A DNA stretch of 64,000 bases, taken from the NCBI GenBank assembly GCA_017473115.1, contig JAFUNC010000009.1:1-64000 (forward strand), in the 5' to 3' direction. Within the stretch, counting starts at the first letter, position 1; every line of letters begins with the position of its first letter. Source of the DNA: Lachnospiraceae bacterium. Its GTDB lineage: Bacteria > Bacillota > Clostridia > Lachnospirales > Lachnospiraceae. The notes beneath the pieces are model-generated. The model did not search any database and was not told where the DNA came from. It saw only the letters and a list, made by a program, of their open reading frames with translations. Shown here one piece after another: positions 44,393-51,850 of the stretch. The translations under genes were made by a program, and so were the position numbers.

Positions 44393-44582
44393 CTCAAAGG
44401 TGTTCATCAATGTAACTATTAAAAGTTACATTCGCAAAATCGCCTTTTCAAGGCTTCCATTTTGCTCATGATGGCTTCGCGCCATATAGATGTATAATAA
44501 TATCCCTTGGCAAGTAAACTTGCGAGTTCTATTTTTATACATCTGCATAACTTTGAATAGTTTCAAAATGGAGGATTATGAA
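44393..44582 (+). ncRNA. Structured leader that could hide the Shine-Dalgarno site
   Basis: Between the T-box terminator and the ATG there is no gene but several complementary segments. An 11-bp closing helix pairs 44454-44464 with 44564-44574, covering the AGGAGG-like ribosome binding site. Inside lie three hairpins: ATGGC/GCCAT (44471-44475, 44481-44485), AGATGTATAA/TTATACATCT (44488-44497, 44535-44544) with a nested GCAAGT/ACTTGC, and AACT/AGTT (44549-44552, 44559-44562). A further hairpin TGTAACT/AGTTACA is at 44411-44417 and 44424-44430. This reads as a multi-branch fold that would block translation. No known riboswitch class is recognised; it is not proved to be functional. Confidence 0.5.
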
Positions 44583-46883
44583 ATGACACAGAACACAAAC
44601 ATGTTGGAAGACAAAATTCAGGAGGTCGGAAGACGTATCCAGGCATTGCGCGAGGATATGAATTTAAGCGCAGCAGAATTGGCAGAGAAGATTGGATTGA
44701 CAGAAGATGAGTATCTTCAGTATGAATCCGGACAGAAAGATTTTAGTTTTACTTTTATTTATAAGATTGCACATGTCTGCGGTGTAGAAATGACCGAAAT
44801 TATGGAAGGTGAAAGCCCCAGCCTTACAGAGTACACCATTACCCGTAAGGGCGAGGAAATGCCTATCGTAAGACGTGAAGGTTTTGTTTACAACCGGCTT
44901 GCTGCTAAGTTTAAAAATAAATTGGCGGAACCCTTTTATGTTAAGATTCCTTACTCTGAGGAGGCATTAAATCCCCCTTACAGTTTCTCGACACATACCG
45001 GTCAGGAAATGGATATCGTAATCAAGGGCAGTCTTAAAATGATGATCGGTGAACGTACCGAAATTCTTCACGAAGGTGACTGTATCTACTATGACAGTTC
45101 CACACCTCATAACGAAATCGCTCTTGGCGGTGAAGATTGTGAAATCTATGCAATCGTTATGAATCCCGAAGAAGGCGGCGTTGCCGAATATAAAGAAAAG
45201 GTTAAAACTTTTACAACCACCAACGTTGACCTTGCGAAATTAAAAGCACCTGTGTATGAAAAGTTTGTAGAAACTACAGTGGATGACAAGGGCGTTGTAA
45301 ATTCTGTTAAGTTTAAAAACGACGATACCTTTAATTTTGCATATGATGTTGTGGATGAATTGGCACGTAAGGCACCCAGCAAGACCGCTATGATTCACGT
45401 TACCAATGATAAAAAAACCAGAAGATTTACGTTTGCGGATTTAAGCCGTTACTCAGCACAGACTGCAAACTATTTTGCGGATATGGGAATCAAAAAAGGT
45501 GACCGCGTAATGCTTGTATTAAAGAGACATTACCAGTTCTGGTTCTCAATCCTTGCATTACATAAACTTGGTGCAATCGTAATTCCTGCGACCAACCAGT
45601 TAAAAGACCACGATTTTGAATATCGCTTCAATGCGGCAGGTGTCAGTGCAATCGTATGTACCGGTGACGGCGATGTGGCGGAAGAAGTAGATAAGTCCTT
45701 AGCGAAGTCCCCTACTGTAAAAACCAAGATTATTTGTGGCCGCTCCAAAGAAGGCTGGGACAATTTCGATGAAAGCCTTGTAAAATACGATACCGTATTC
45801 GAAAGACCTGCAGATGCAGCTTGCGGTACGGATACCATGTTGATGCTCTTTACATCAGGAACCACAGGCTATCCCAGAATTGCAGCGCACAATCACAAGT
45901 ATCCTTTGGGACACTTCCTTACAGCAAAGTATTGGCATAATGTAGATCCGAACGGTTTGCATTTTACCATCTCTGATACCGGCTGGGGTAAGGCATTGTG
46001 GGGTAAATTGTACGGACAATGGTTATGCGAAGCGGCAACATTTGTTTATGACTTTGACCGTTTTGATGCACACGATATTCTGCCTATGTTTGCAGAATAC
46101 AAGATTACTACTTTCTGTGCACCTACCACCATGTATCGTTTCTTCATCAAAGAAGATTTGAAGAATTATGACTTGAGTTCTATAAAATATGCAACCGTTG
46201 CGGGTGAAGCAATGAATCCTGAGGTTTATAACCAGTTCTTAAAAGCAACCGGTATCCGTATTATGGAAGGCTTTGGTCAAACCGAAACTACCCTTACCAT
46301 CGCAAACTTTGTTGGTGAGACCAATAAAATCGGTTCCATGGGTAAGCCCAGTCCTTTGTATGACGTGGATATCCAACTTGCAGACGGTAAGCCTGCCGGC
46401 GTAGGTGAAGTGGGTGAAATCGTAATCCGTACTGAAGAAGCAGTACCTAACGGATTATACGAAGGATATTATCTTGATGAGGAAAAGACCAAAGAAGCAT
46501 GGCATGACGGTTATTATCATACCGGTGATACCGCATGGAAGGATGAAGACGGATTCTTCTGGTATGTTGGCCGTGTGGATGACTTAATCAAGTCTTCCGG
46601 TTACCGTATCGGACCCTTCGAAATCGAAAGCGTTATCATGGAATTACCTTATGTTCTGGAGTGTGCCGTTGTTGCCGCACCCGATGAAATCAGAGGCCAG
46701 GTTGTAAAAGCAAACATCGTTCTTACCAAGGGAACACAGCCTTCCGACGAATTGAAGAAGGAAATTCAGGTATACGTTAAGAATCGTACCGCACCTTATA
46801 AGTACCCCAGAATCGTTGAGTTTATGGAAGAACTTCCTAAGACCATCAGCGGTAAGGTACGTCGTGTAGAATTGAGAAAGTAA
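44583..46883 (+). CDS. HTH-cupin-acyl-CoA synthetase fusion
   Basis: A 766-residue three-part protein. Residues about 10-75 are an XRE-type helix-turn-helix (LREDMNLSAAELAEKIGL). Residues about 120-190 are a cupin with H-x-G-x-E-M-D and E-G-D-C-I-Y-Y-D. Residues about 230-766 are an AMP-forming acyl-CoA synthetase: LFTSGTTGYPRIAAH (A3-like loop, with Arg where Lys is usual), GFGQTET, YYHTGDTAWKDEDGFFWYVGR and the catalytic ISGKVRR Lys near the end. It should activate a carboxylate as an acyl-CoA. The regulator-like N-terminus may sense the substrate or control output. A T-box and a second leader precede it. The ATG at 44583 follows GGAGGA; a start at 44490 lies in the leader hairpins and is rejected. 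Confidence 0.9.
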   Translation: MTQNTNMLEDKIQEVGRRIQALREDMNLSAAELAEKIGLTEDEYLQYESGQKDFSFTFIYKIAHVCGVEMTEIMEGESPSLTEYTITRKGEEMPIVRREGFVYNRLAAKFKNKLAEPFYVKIPYSEEALNPPYSFSTHTGQEMDIVIKGSLKMMIGERTEILHEGDCIYYDSSTPHNEIALGGEDCEIYAIVMNPEEGGVAEYKEKVKTFTTTNVDLAKLKAPVYEKFVETTVDDKGVVNSVKFKNDDTFNFAYDVVDELARKAPSKTAMIHVTNDKKTRRFTFADLSRYSAQTANYFADMGIKKGDRVMLVLKRHYQFWFSILALHKLGAIVIPATNQLKDHDFEYRFNAAGVSAIVCTGDGDVAEEVDKSLAKSPTVKTKIICGRSKEGWDNFDESLVKYDTVFERPADAACGTDTMLMLFTSGTTGYPRIAAHNHKYPLGHFLTAKYWHNVDPNGLHFTISDTGWGKALWGKLYGQWLCEAATFVYDFDRFDAHDILPMFAEYKITTFCAPTTMYRFFIKEDLKNYDLSSIKYATVAGEAMNPEVYNQFLKATGIRIMEGFGQTETTLTIANFVGETNKIGSMGKPSPLYDVDIQLADGKPAGVGEVGEIVIRTEEAVPNGLYEGYYLDEEKTKEAWHDGYYHTGDTAWKDEDGFFWYVGRVDDLIKSSGYRIGPFEIESVIMELPYVLECAVVAAPDEIRGQVVKANIVLTKGTQPSDELKKEIQVYVKNRTAPYKYPRIVEFMEELPKTISGKVRRVELRK

Positions 46884-46899
46884 TAGAAGAGTAATAAAA

Positions 46900-46940
46900 C
46901 AGCCCTTTTACCGGTTATGGCAGAAGGGCTGTCTTTTTTA
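46900..46940 (+). terminator. Intrinsic terminator
   Basis: A 9-bp stem ACAGCCCTT (46900-46908) with 46925-46933, then a T run. It ends the synthetase transcript and lies between two convergent genes. Confidence 0.85.
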
Positions 46941-46950
46941 TTTTTAAAAA

Positions 46951-47610
46951 TTATTTTATGTGTTGTCTGATAAAATAAACCACCAACCATTCGAGAAGAG
47001 CGTATACAATGGATAAGGCGCATATTGACAGATGAAGTCCTATGTGTTCGGGCGTGCTTAATTGTACCAGGACTGTTATAAAAGAAACGGTTGCCACCAA
47101 TATACCGTTAGGGATGGATATTTTTAATAAAACATCTAAAATTTCCGACAATTTCTTTTTGCCGGCAAGTAAAACGCCTGCAATATTAAGAAGCGTAAGC
47201 AGAAATAAGGTTGGAAAATCCAGATAAAAGATAATCAAATCCGTCCATGAGTAAGCTGTGCTTGCTAACATTAGGAATAATGCTATTATTGCAAGAGCAA
47301 TGCCGATTATGTTTTTTACAACAGAACTTTTTCGTATTTTATTATTTTCGTTCATTAAGGTCATAATATTTTCCTCCGCTTTAGTAGAATAATCTGCTTC
47401 CGTTAAGCGCTGTCCGGAAATCAGTTCGTTCATGTTAATGGAAAGGGATTTGCATAATGCCTCCAAATAAGAAATATCCGGCATGCTTTTGCCACACTCC
47501 CATTTTGAAACGGTTTTATCGCTCACTCCGATCTTATCAGCCAGTTCTTTCTGTGTCATACCTGCCTGGTTTCTTGTTTCGGCAATGAATTTTCCTATTT
47601 TATCGTTCAT
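46951..47610 (-). CDS. HTH (XRE) protein with C-terminal membrane domain
   Basis: A 219-residue protein with an XRE helix-turn-helix at residues 7-62 (RNQAGMTQKELADKIGVSDK, KTVSKWECGKSMPDISYLE) and four or so membrane helices in residues 95-215. Such HTH-membrane regulators occur widely in Firmicutes and are thought to sense envelope changes, but nothing further is known here. The upstream gap holds an almost perfect palindrome (47641-47663) that could be its operator. Confidence 0.85.
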   Translation of the reverse strand: MNDKIGKFIAETRNQAGMTQKELADKIGVSDKTVSKWECGKSMPDISYLEALCKSLSINMNELISGQRLTEADYSTKAEENIMTLMNENNKIRKSSVVKNIIGIALAIIALFLMLASTAYSWTDLIIFYLDFPTLFLLTLLNIAGVLLAGKKKLSEILDVLLKISIPNGILVATVSFITVLVQLSTPEHIGLHLSICALSIVYALLEWLVVYFIRQHIK

Positions 47611-47640
47611 TATGTATCTCCTTTGTATATATAGTTTGTA

Positions 47641-47663
47641 AACATAAGATGCATCTTTATGTT
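47641..47663. promoter_or_regulatory. Near-palindrome upstream of the HTH-membrane gene
   Basis: AACATAAGATGCATCTTTATGTT is symmetric about the central GATGCATC, with one position unmatched. It is 31 bases upstream of the HTH-membrane ATG and could be an autoregulatory operator. Confidence 0.4.
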
Positions 47664-47798
47664 AAAATTTTATATCCTTTATACAAGAGAATCAATCCAC
47701 AAATTGTAGAACGGACTCTCTAAAGTAGGGAATTGTCTGTAGAGCATATACAGATTTATCGGAAATTGTTAAAAGAATGATTATTTTCTTTCATACGG

Positions 47799-47817
47799 TC
47801 ACAAATTGTGATATACT
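47799..47817 (+). promoter_or_regulatory. Palindrome overlapping the -10 box of the DUF4236 gene
   Basis: TCACAA-A-TTGTGA (47799-47811) is a perfect odd palindrome directly followed by TATACT (47812-47817), so a repressor bound there would block the promoter. The -35 region is weak. Confidence 0.4.
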
Positions 47818-47864
47818 TTAGTGTGGTAGTGTTTTAACTTTGATGGAGTTAACAGGAGGTTACT

Positions 47865-48749
47865 ATGGGGTTAAATTTTAGAAAATCAATATCTTTGGGA
47901 AAACTGGTAAAACTGAATTTGAATAAAAAAAGTGCCGGCTTAAGTTTCGGCGTTAAAGGTGCAAGATATTCCGTTAATACAAGTGGTCAGAGAAGGGCGA
48001 CCATTGGTATTCCGGGAACCGGACTCTCTTATACCCATACCTTTGGCGATAAAAAGAAGAGTGCCAAAACGGACCGTGCTAAGAAGAAAGAGTTGGAAAA
48101 GAACCAGGAAGTTGTGCAGGATTATAATGAGCAGGTAGATGAGATTATCGGTATTCACAGAGTGGGCGCGGATACAATTGATTGGAATCGTGTAGAAACC
48201 ATTCCCCGTAAACTTGCAGGACTGCAGACGGCTGTTTTAGAAGGTAATATTGATGCATATTATGAAGTAATTGAAACCGTTGCACCTTTTGACGAACTGG
48301 TAGATTTCGGAAGCGAATTTGAAATTGGTACCGAAGACCCCAAATGCATCGTGGCAGAATTTAACATTAAGGAAAAAGATGTGATTCCCGATACAATGGT
48401 TACTTTGACTGAAAGCGGTAAGGTATCTGAGAAGAAAATGACCAAAACTGCTTATTATGAGATGCTTCAGGATTATGTATGTAGCGTTATGATTCGTATG
48501 GCAAGGGATTTGTTTGCACTTTTGCCCGTGGAGAGAGTGATTATTCATGCGGTAGATGATGCTTTAAATACAGCAACCGGTAATACGGAAGAGGTAACTT
48601 ATGTATCCGTTATTTTTGACAGGGCTACCTTTGGTAAAATCAATTTGGATGCGATTGACCCTTCTGATTCTTTGAGTAATTTTGAATACAATATGAAATT
48701 TGGTAAAACTACAGGGTTTAAACCTGTTGTGAAATTATCAGATTGGTAA
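47865..48749 (+). CDS. DUF4236-domain protein
   Basis: A 294-residue protein whose first 60 residues match DUF4236: GLNFRKSISLGKLVKLNLNK, then S-A-G-L-S-F-G-V-K-G-A-R-Y-S-V-N, followed by IGIPGTGLSYTHTF. A Lys/Glu coil (66-90) and an alpha/beta C-terminal domain follow. The family has no defined function, though it often occurs in accessory regions. A strong AGGAGG site precedes the ATG. It stands on its own, with rel 100 bases downstream. Confidence 0.85.
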   Translation: MGLNFRKSISLGKLVKLNLNKKSAGLSFGVKGARYSVNTSGQRRATIGIPGTGLSYTHTFGDKKKSAKTDRAKKKELEKNQEVVQDYNEQVDEIIGIHRVGADTIDWNRVETIPRKLAGLQTAVLEGNIDAYYEVIETVAPFDELVDFGSEFEIGTEDPKCIVAEFNIKEKDVIPDTMVTLTESGKVSEKKMTKTAYYEMLQDYVCSVMIRMARDLFALLPVERVIIHAVDDALNTATGNTEEVTYVSVIFDRATFGKINLDAIDPSDSLSNFEYNMKFGKTTGFKPVVKLSDW

Positions 48750-48849
48750 AAACTGCATAAAATACTTTTAGAAAGATACAATAAAAAACAGATGAGAAAG
48801 CGGTTTTTACGGGCAATCGAAAAACTGCTGACCGGAAGGAAATATTTGT

Positions 48850-51153
48850 ATGGAACCACAGGATAAAAATAAGACAATTAAACATGAGTTTGTCATTGAT
48901 GATGGCCGTATAGAGTCGTTACAGGAGTTTTTAACGCCGGAGCAACTTTACAATGACCTGATTCTTCGTGTGCGTAAATATCATCCTTCCGACGATATTA
49001 CGCTGATTGAAAAGGCATATAATGTGGCGAATGAGGCGCATAAGGATCAACTTCGTAAGTCGGGAGAGCCTTACATAATTCATCCACTCTATGTAGCAAT
49101 TATTCTGGCAGATTTGGAAATGGACAAGGAAACCATTGTGGCAGGTATTTTGCATGATGTTGTGGAAGATACCATTATGACCTATGACGAGATTGCGGAA
49201 ATGTTCGGTACGGATGTTGCCAATCTGGTAGACGGCGTAACTAAGTTGGGTCGCTTGGAATTTGCCGGTGGGGATAAGTTAGAGGAGCAGGCAGAGAATC
49301 TGCGTAAAATGTTTCTTGCCATGGCCAAGGATATCCGCGTTATTATGATTAAACTGGCTGACCGTCTGCATAACATGCGTACCTTAAAGCATATGCGTCC
49401 TGAGAAACAGCAGGAGAAGGCAAGAGAAACTCTGGATATCTATGCACCAATTGCACAGCGTCTCGGTATCTCCAAAATTAAGGTAGAGTTGGATGACTTA
49501 TCATTAAAGTATCTTGAGCCTGACGTGTATTATGATTTGGTAGATAAAATTGCCATTAAGAAAACGGAACGTGAAGCCTATGTGCAAAGCATTGTCGATG
49601 AAGTCAGCAAGCACATTCATAATGCAGGCATTAAAGCCGAGATTGACGGTCGAGTGAAGCACTTTTTTAGTATTTATAAAAAGATGAAGAATCAAGGCAA
49701 GTCTCTGGATCAGATTTATGACTTGTTTGCGGTTCGTATTATCGTAGATAATGTGAAAGACTGTTATGCGGCTTTGGGTGTAATTCATGAGATTTATAAG
49801 CCGATTCCCGGTCGTTTCAAGGATTATATTGCGATGCCTAAAGATAATATGTATCAGTCATTGCATACAACTTTGATTGGTTCTACGGGACAGCCTTTTG
49901 AAATACAGATTCGAACCTATGAAATGCATAAAACCGCGGAATACGGTATTGCTGCTCATTGGAAGTATAAAGAAGTTTCCGACGGTAAGAAGAGTGCCGG
50001 CGGTGAAGAAGAGAAGTTGGCTTGGCTTCGTCAGATTCTGGAGTGGCAGAAAGAGTCTGATAATAACAGGGAATTTATGCACCTGTTAAAGAGCGACTTG
50101 GATTTATTCTCTGACAGCGTATATTGTTTTACGCCGACAGGTGAAGTAAAGCATCTTCCGGCAGGTTCCAATACCATTGACTTTGCATACAGCATTCACA
50201 GTGCGGTAGGTAACCGTATGGTAGGCGCCAAAGTAAACGGTAAATTGGTAAGTTTGGATTATGTCATCAATAACGGTGATGTTGTGCAGATTATTACTTC
50301 AAATAATGCCACGGGACCCAGCAGAGACTGGCTTACAATGGCCAAGAGTACCCTCGCGAAGAATAAGATTAATCAATGGTTCAAAAACGAGTTTAAAGAA
50401 GAGAATATCGTAAAAGGTAAGGAACTTTTATTAGGATATTGTAAGGCAAAAGGAATACAGTTACCGGATTTGATGAAGCCGGCTTATACGGAATTTGTTA
50501 TGCGTAAGTACGGATTTCACAGTTGGGATGCCCTTCTTGCTGCGGTCGGACACGGCGGTTTAAAAGAAGGTCAGATTATCAATAAAATGTGGGAACTTTA
50601 CGAGAAAGACCATAAGAAGACGCCTACGGATGAAGAAGTTCTTGAAACGGTGGCAGAGACCGCAGAGAAGAAAGTTTTCCGCAAGCCGAAGGGCGGTATT
50701 GTGGTAGAAGGCGTGGATGATGTTGCGGTGCGTTTCGGTAAATGTTGCAGTCCGATTCCCGGTGACGATATTTTAGGCTTTGTAACCAGAGGACGTGGCG
50801 TATCCATTCACCGAGTGGACTGTGTGAATGTGATTAATCTTCCGGAAGAAGATAAGGCAAGACTGATTGATGCACAGTGGCAACAGGGTGGAGCCGGCAC
50901 AGATACGAATACCAAGTATCTGGCTGAAATTGTAATTTATGCCTACAACCGAAACGGATTACTGGCAGATGTGGCCAAGGCTTTAACAGAGAAAGATATT
51001 GATATTGTCAGTCTTTCTACCAAGACCAGTAAAAAAGGTATTTCTTCTATGCAGACTTCTTTTGAAATTGCCAGCAAGGACGAATTGGACCGTATCATTG
51101 CTAAGATTATGACTGTGGAAAGCGTAGTAGATGTAGAAAGGACGAGTAGCTAA
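48850..51153 (+). CDS. rel: Bifunctional (p)ppGpp synthetase/hydrolase Rel
   Basis: A 767-residue long Rel/SpoT homologue. In order: HD hydrolase (GILHDVVEDT, near residue 100), synthetase (GRFKDYIAMPK, YQSLHTTLIG, EIQIRTYEMHKTAEYGIA), TGS (VYCFTPTGEVKHLPAGS), the helical and zinc-finger region (KCCSPIPGDDILGFVT) and ACT at the end. It makes and degrades alarmones during starvation. MBL hydrolase and hemZ genes follow with almost no gap, the order known in many Clostridia. A RelQ-type synthetase is also in the window. Confidence 0.97.
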   Translation: MEPQDKNKTIKHEFVIDDGRIESLQEFLTPEQLYNDLILRVRKYHPSDDITLIEKAYNVANEAHKDQLRKSGEPYIIHPLYVAIILADLEMDKETIVAGILHDVVEDTIMTYDEIAEMFGTDVANLVDGVTKLGRLEFAGGDKLEEQAENLRKMFLAMAKDIRVIMIKLADRLHNMRTLKHMRPEKQQEKARETLDIYAPIAQRLGISKIKVELDDLSLKYLEPDVYYDLVDKIAIKKTEREAYVQSIVDEVSKHIHNAGIKAEIDGRVKHFFSIYKKMKNQGKSLDQIYDLFAVRIIVDNVKDCYAALGVIHEIYKPIPGRFKDYIAMPKDNMYQSLHTTLIGSTGQPFEIQIRTYEMHKTAEYGIAAHWKYKEVSDGKKSAGGEEEKLAWLRQILEWQKESDNNREFMHLLKSDLDLFSDSVYCFTPTGEVKHLPAGSNTIDFAYSIHSAVGNRMVGAKVNGKLVSLDYVINNGDVVQIITSNNATGPSRDWLTMAKSTLAKNKINQWFKNEFKEENIVKGKELLLGYCKAKGIQLPDLMKPAYTEFVMRKYGFHSWDALLAAVGHGGLKEGQIINKMWELYEKDHKKTPTDEEVLETVAETAEKKVFRKPKGGIVVEGVDDVAVRFGKCCSPIPGDDILGFVTRGRGVSIHRVDCVNVINLPEEDKARLIDAQWQQGGAGTDTNTKYLAEIVIYAYNRNGLLADVAKALTEKDIDIVSLSTKTSKKGISSMQTSFEIASKDELDRIIAKIMTVESVVDVERTSS

Positions 51154-51154
51154 A

Positions 51155-51796
51155 ATGAGTAAATTAATGGTTGGAAATATGGTTCTCGGAAGGTTGGAGA
51201 ACAACTGCTATTATCTTCATAAAGAGGGAGAGAAGGAAACCATTATGGTCGACCCTTCCACCAAAGCAGACCATATTTATGAAACTTTAAAAGAAAAGGG
51301 ATTGGAAGTAAAAGCCATTTTTATCACTCATGGTCATTTTGACCATATGATGGCTACCAACGAGTTAAAAGAACTCTTTGGCGATGTGACAATTTATGCA
51401 GGTCGTAAGGAAACGATTCTTTTGGAAGACCCCAAAATGAATCATTCCGCATTAATCGGTAAGCCTTATGTAATCAAGGCCGATGTCCTTGTAAAAGATG
51501 ATGATGAAATCAGCGTAGGTTCTATGAAGTGTAAGGTAATTGAAACGCCGGGACATTCTATTGGTGGCGTATGCTTTTATTTCGTGGAAGACGGTGTGTT
51601 AATCAGCGGTGATACGTTATTCTTTGAGTCAGTGGGCAGAACGGATTTTCCGACCGGCGATGCGGGCGCATTGAGAACGTCTATCGTAGAGAAGTTGTAT
51701 AAACTTCCTGACGAGACAGAAGTGTATCCCGGACACGGCGATGCCACCACCATCGGACATGAAAAAGCATACAATCCTTTTTGCTGTGTAGTATAA
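51155..51796 (+). CDS. MBL-fold metallo-hydrolase (glyoxalase II-like)
   Basis: A 213-residue metallo-beta-lactamase-fold hydrolase. The metal motif is THGHFDHMMA, with further ligands in ETPGHSIGGVC, LISGDTLF and YPGHGDATTIG. It begins one base after the rel stop and so shares its transcript. It could be a glyoxalase II or persulfide-type hydrolase; the motif set does not decide. Confidence 0.9.
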   Translation: MSKLMVGNMVLGRLENNCYYLHKEGEKETIMVDPSTKADHIYETLKEKGLEVKAIFITHGHFDHMMATNELKELFGDVTIYAGRKETILLEDPKMNHSALIGKPYVIKADVLVKDDDEISVGSMKCKVIETPGHSIGGVCFYFVEDGVLISGDTLFFESVGRTDFPTGDAGALRTSIVEKLYKLPDETEVYPGHGDATTIGHEKAYNPFCCVV

Positions 51797-51816
51797 CGGA
51801 TGTAAAGAAAGGAGAG

Positions 51817-51844
51817 GGGATTATGAGCGCATAATCCCTTTTTT
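51817..51844 (+). terminator. Terminator hairpin carrying a three-codon leader ORF
   Basis: GGGATTATG (51817-51825) and CATAATCCC (51830-51838) form a perfect 9-bp stem with loop AGCG, followed by six T. AAAGGAGAGGGG just before it is a strong ribosome binding site, placed correctly for ATG-AGC-GCA-TAA at 51823-51834. Both may control hemZ, whose ATG lies six bases after the T run without a binding site of its own. Confidence 0.75.
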
Positions 51845-51850
51845 GATAAA

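Noticed and set aside
44490-44582. Upstream in-frame start for the HTH-cupin-acyl-CoA synthetase
   Set aside because: The extra 31 residues are encoded by the leader hairpins and lack a binding site; GGAGGA stands correctly for the ATG at 44583.
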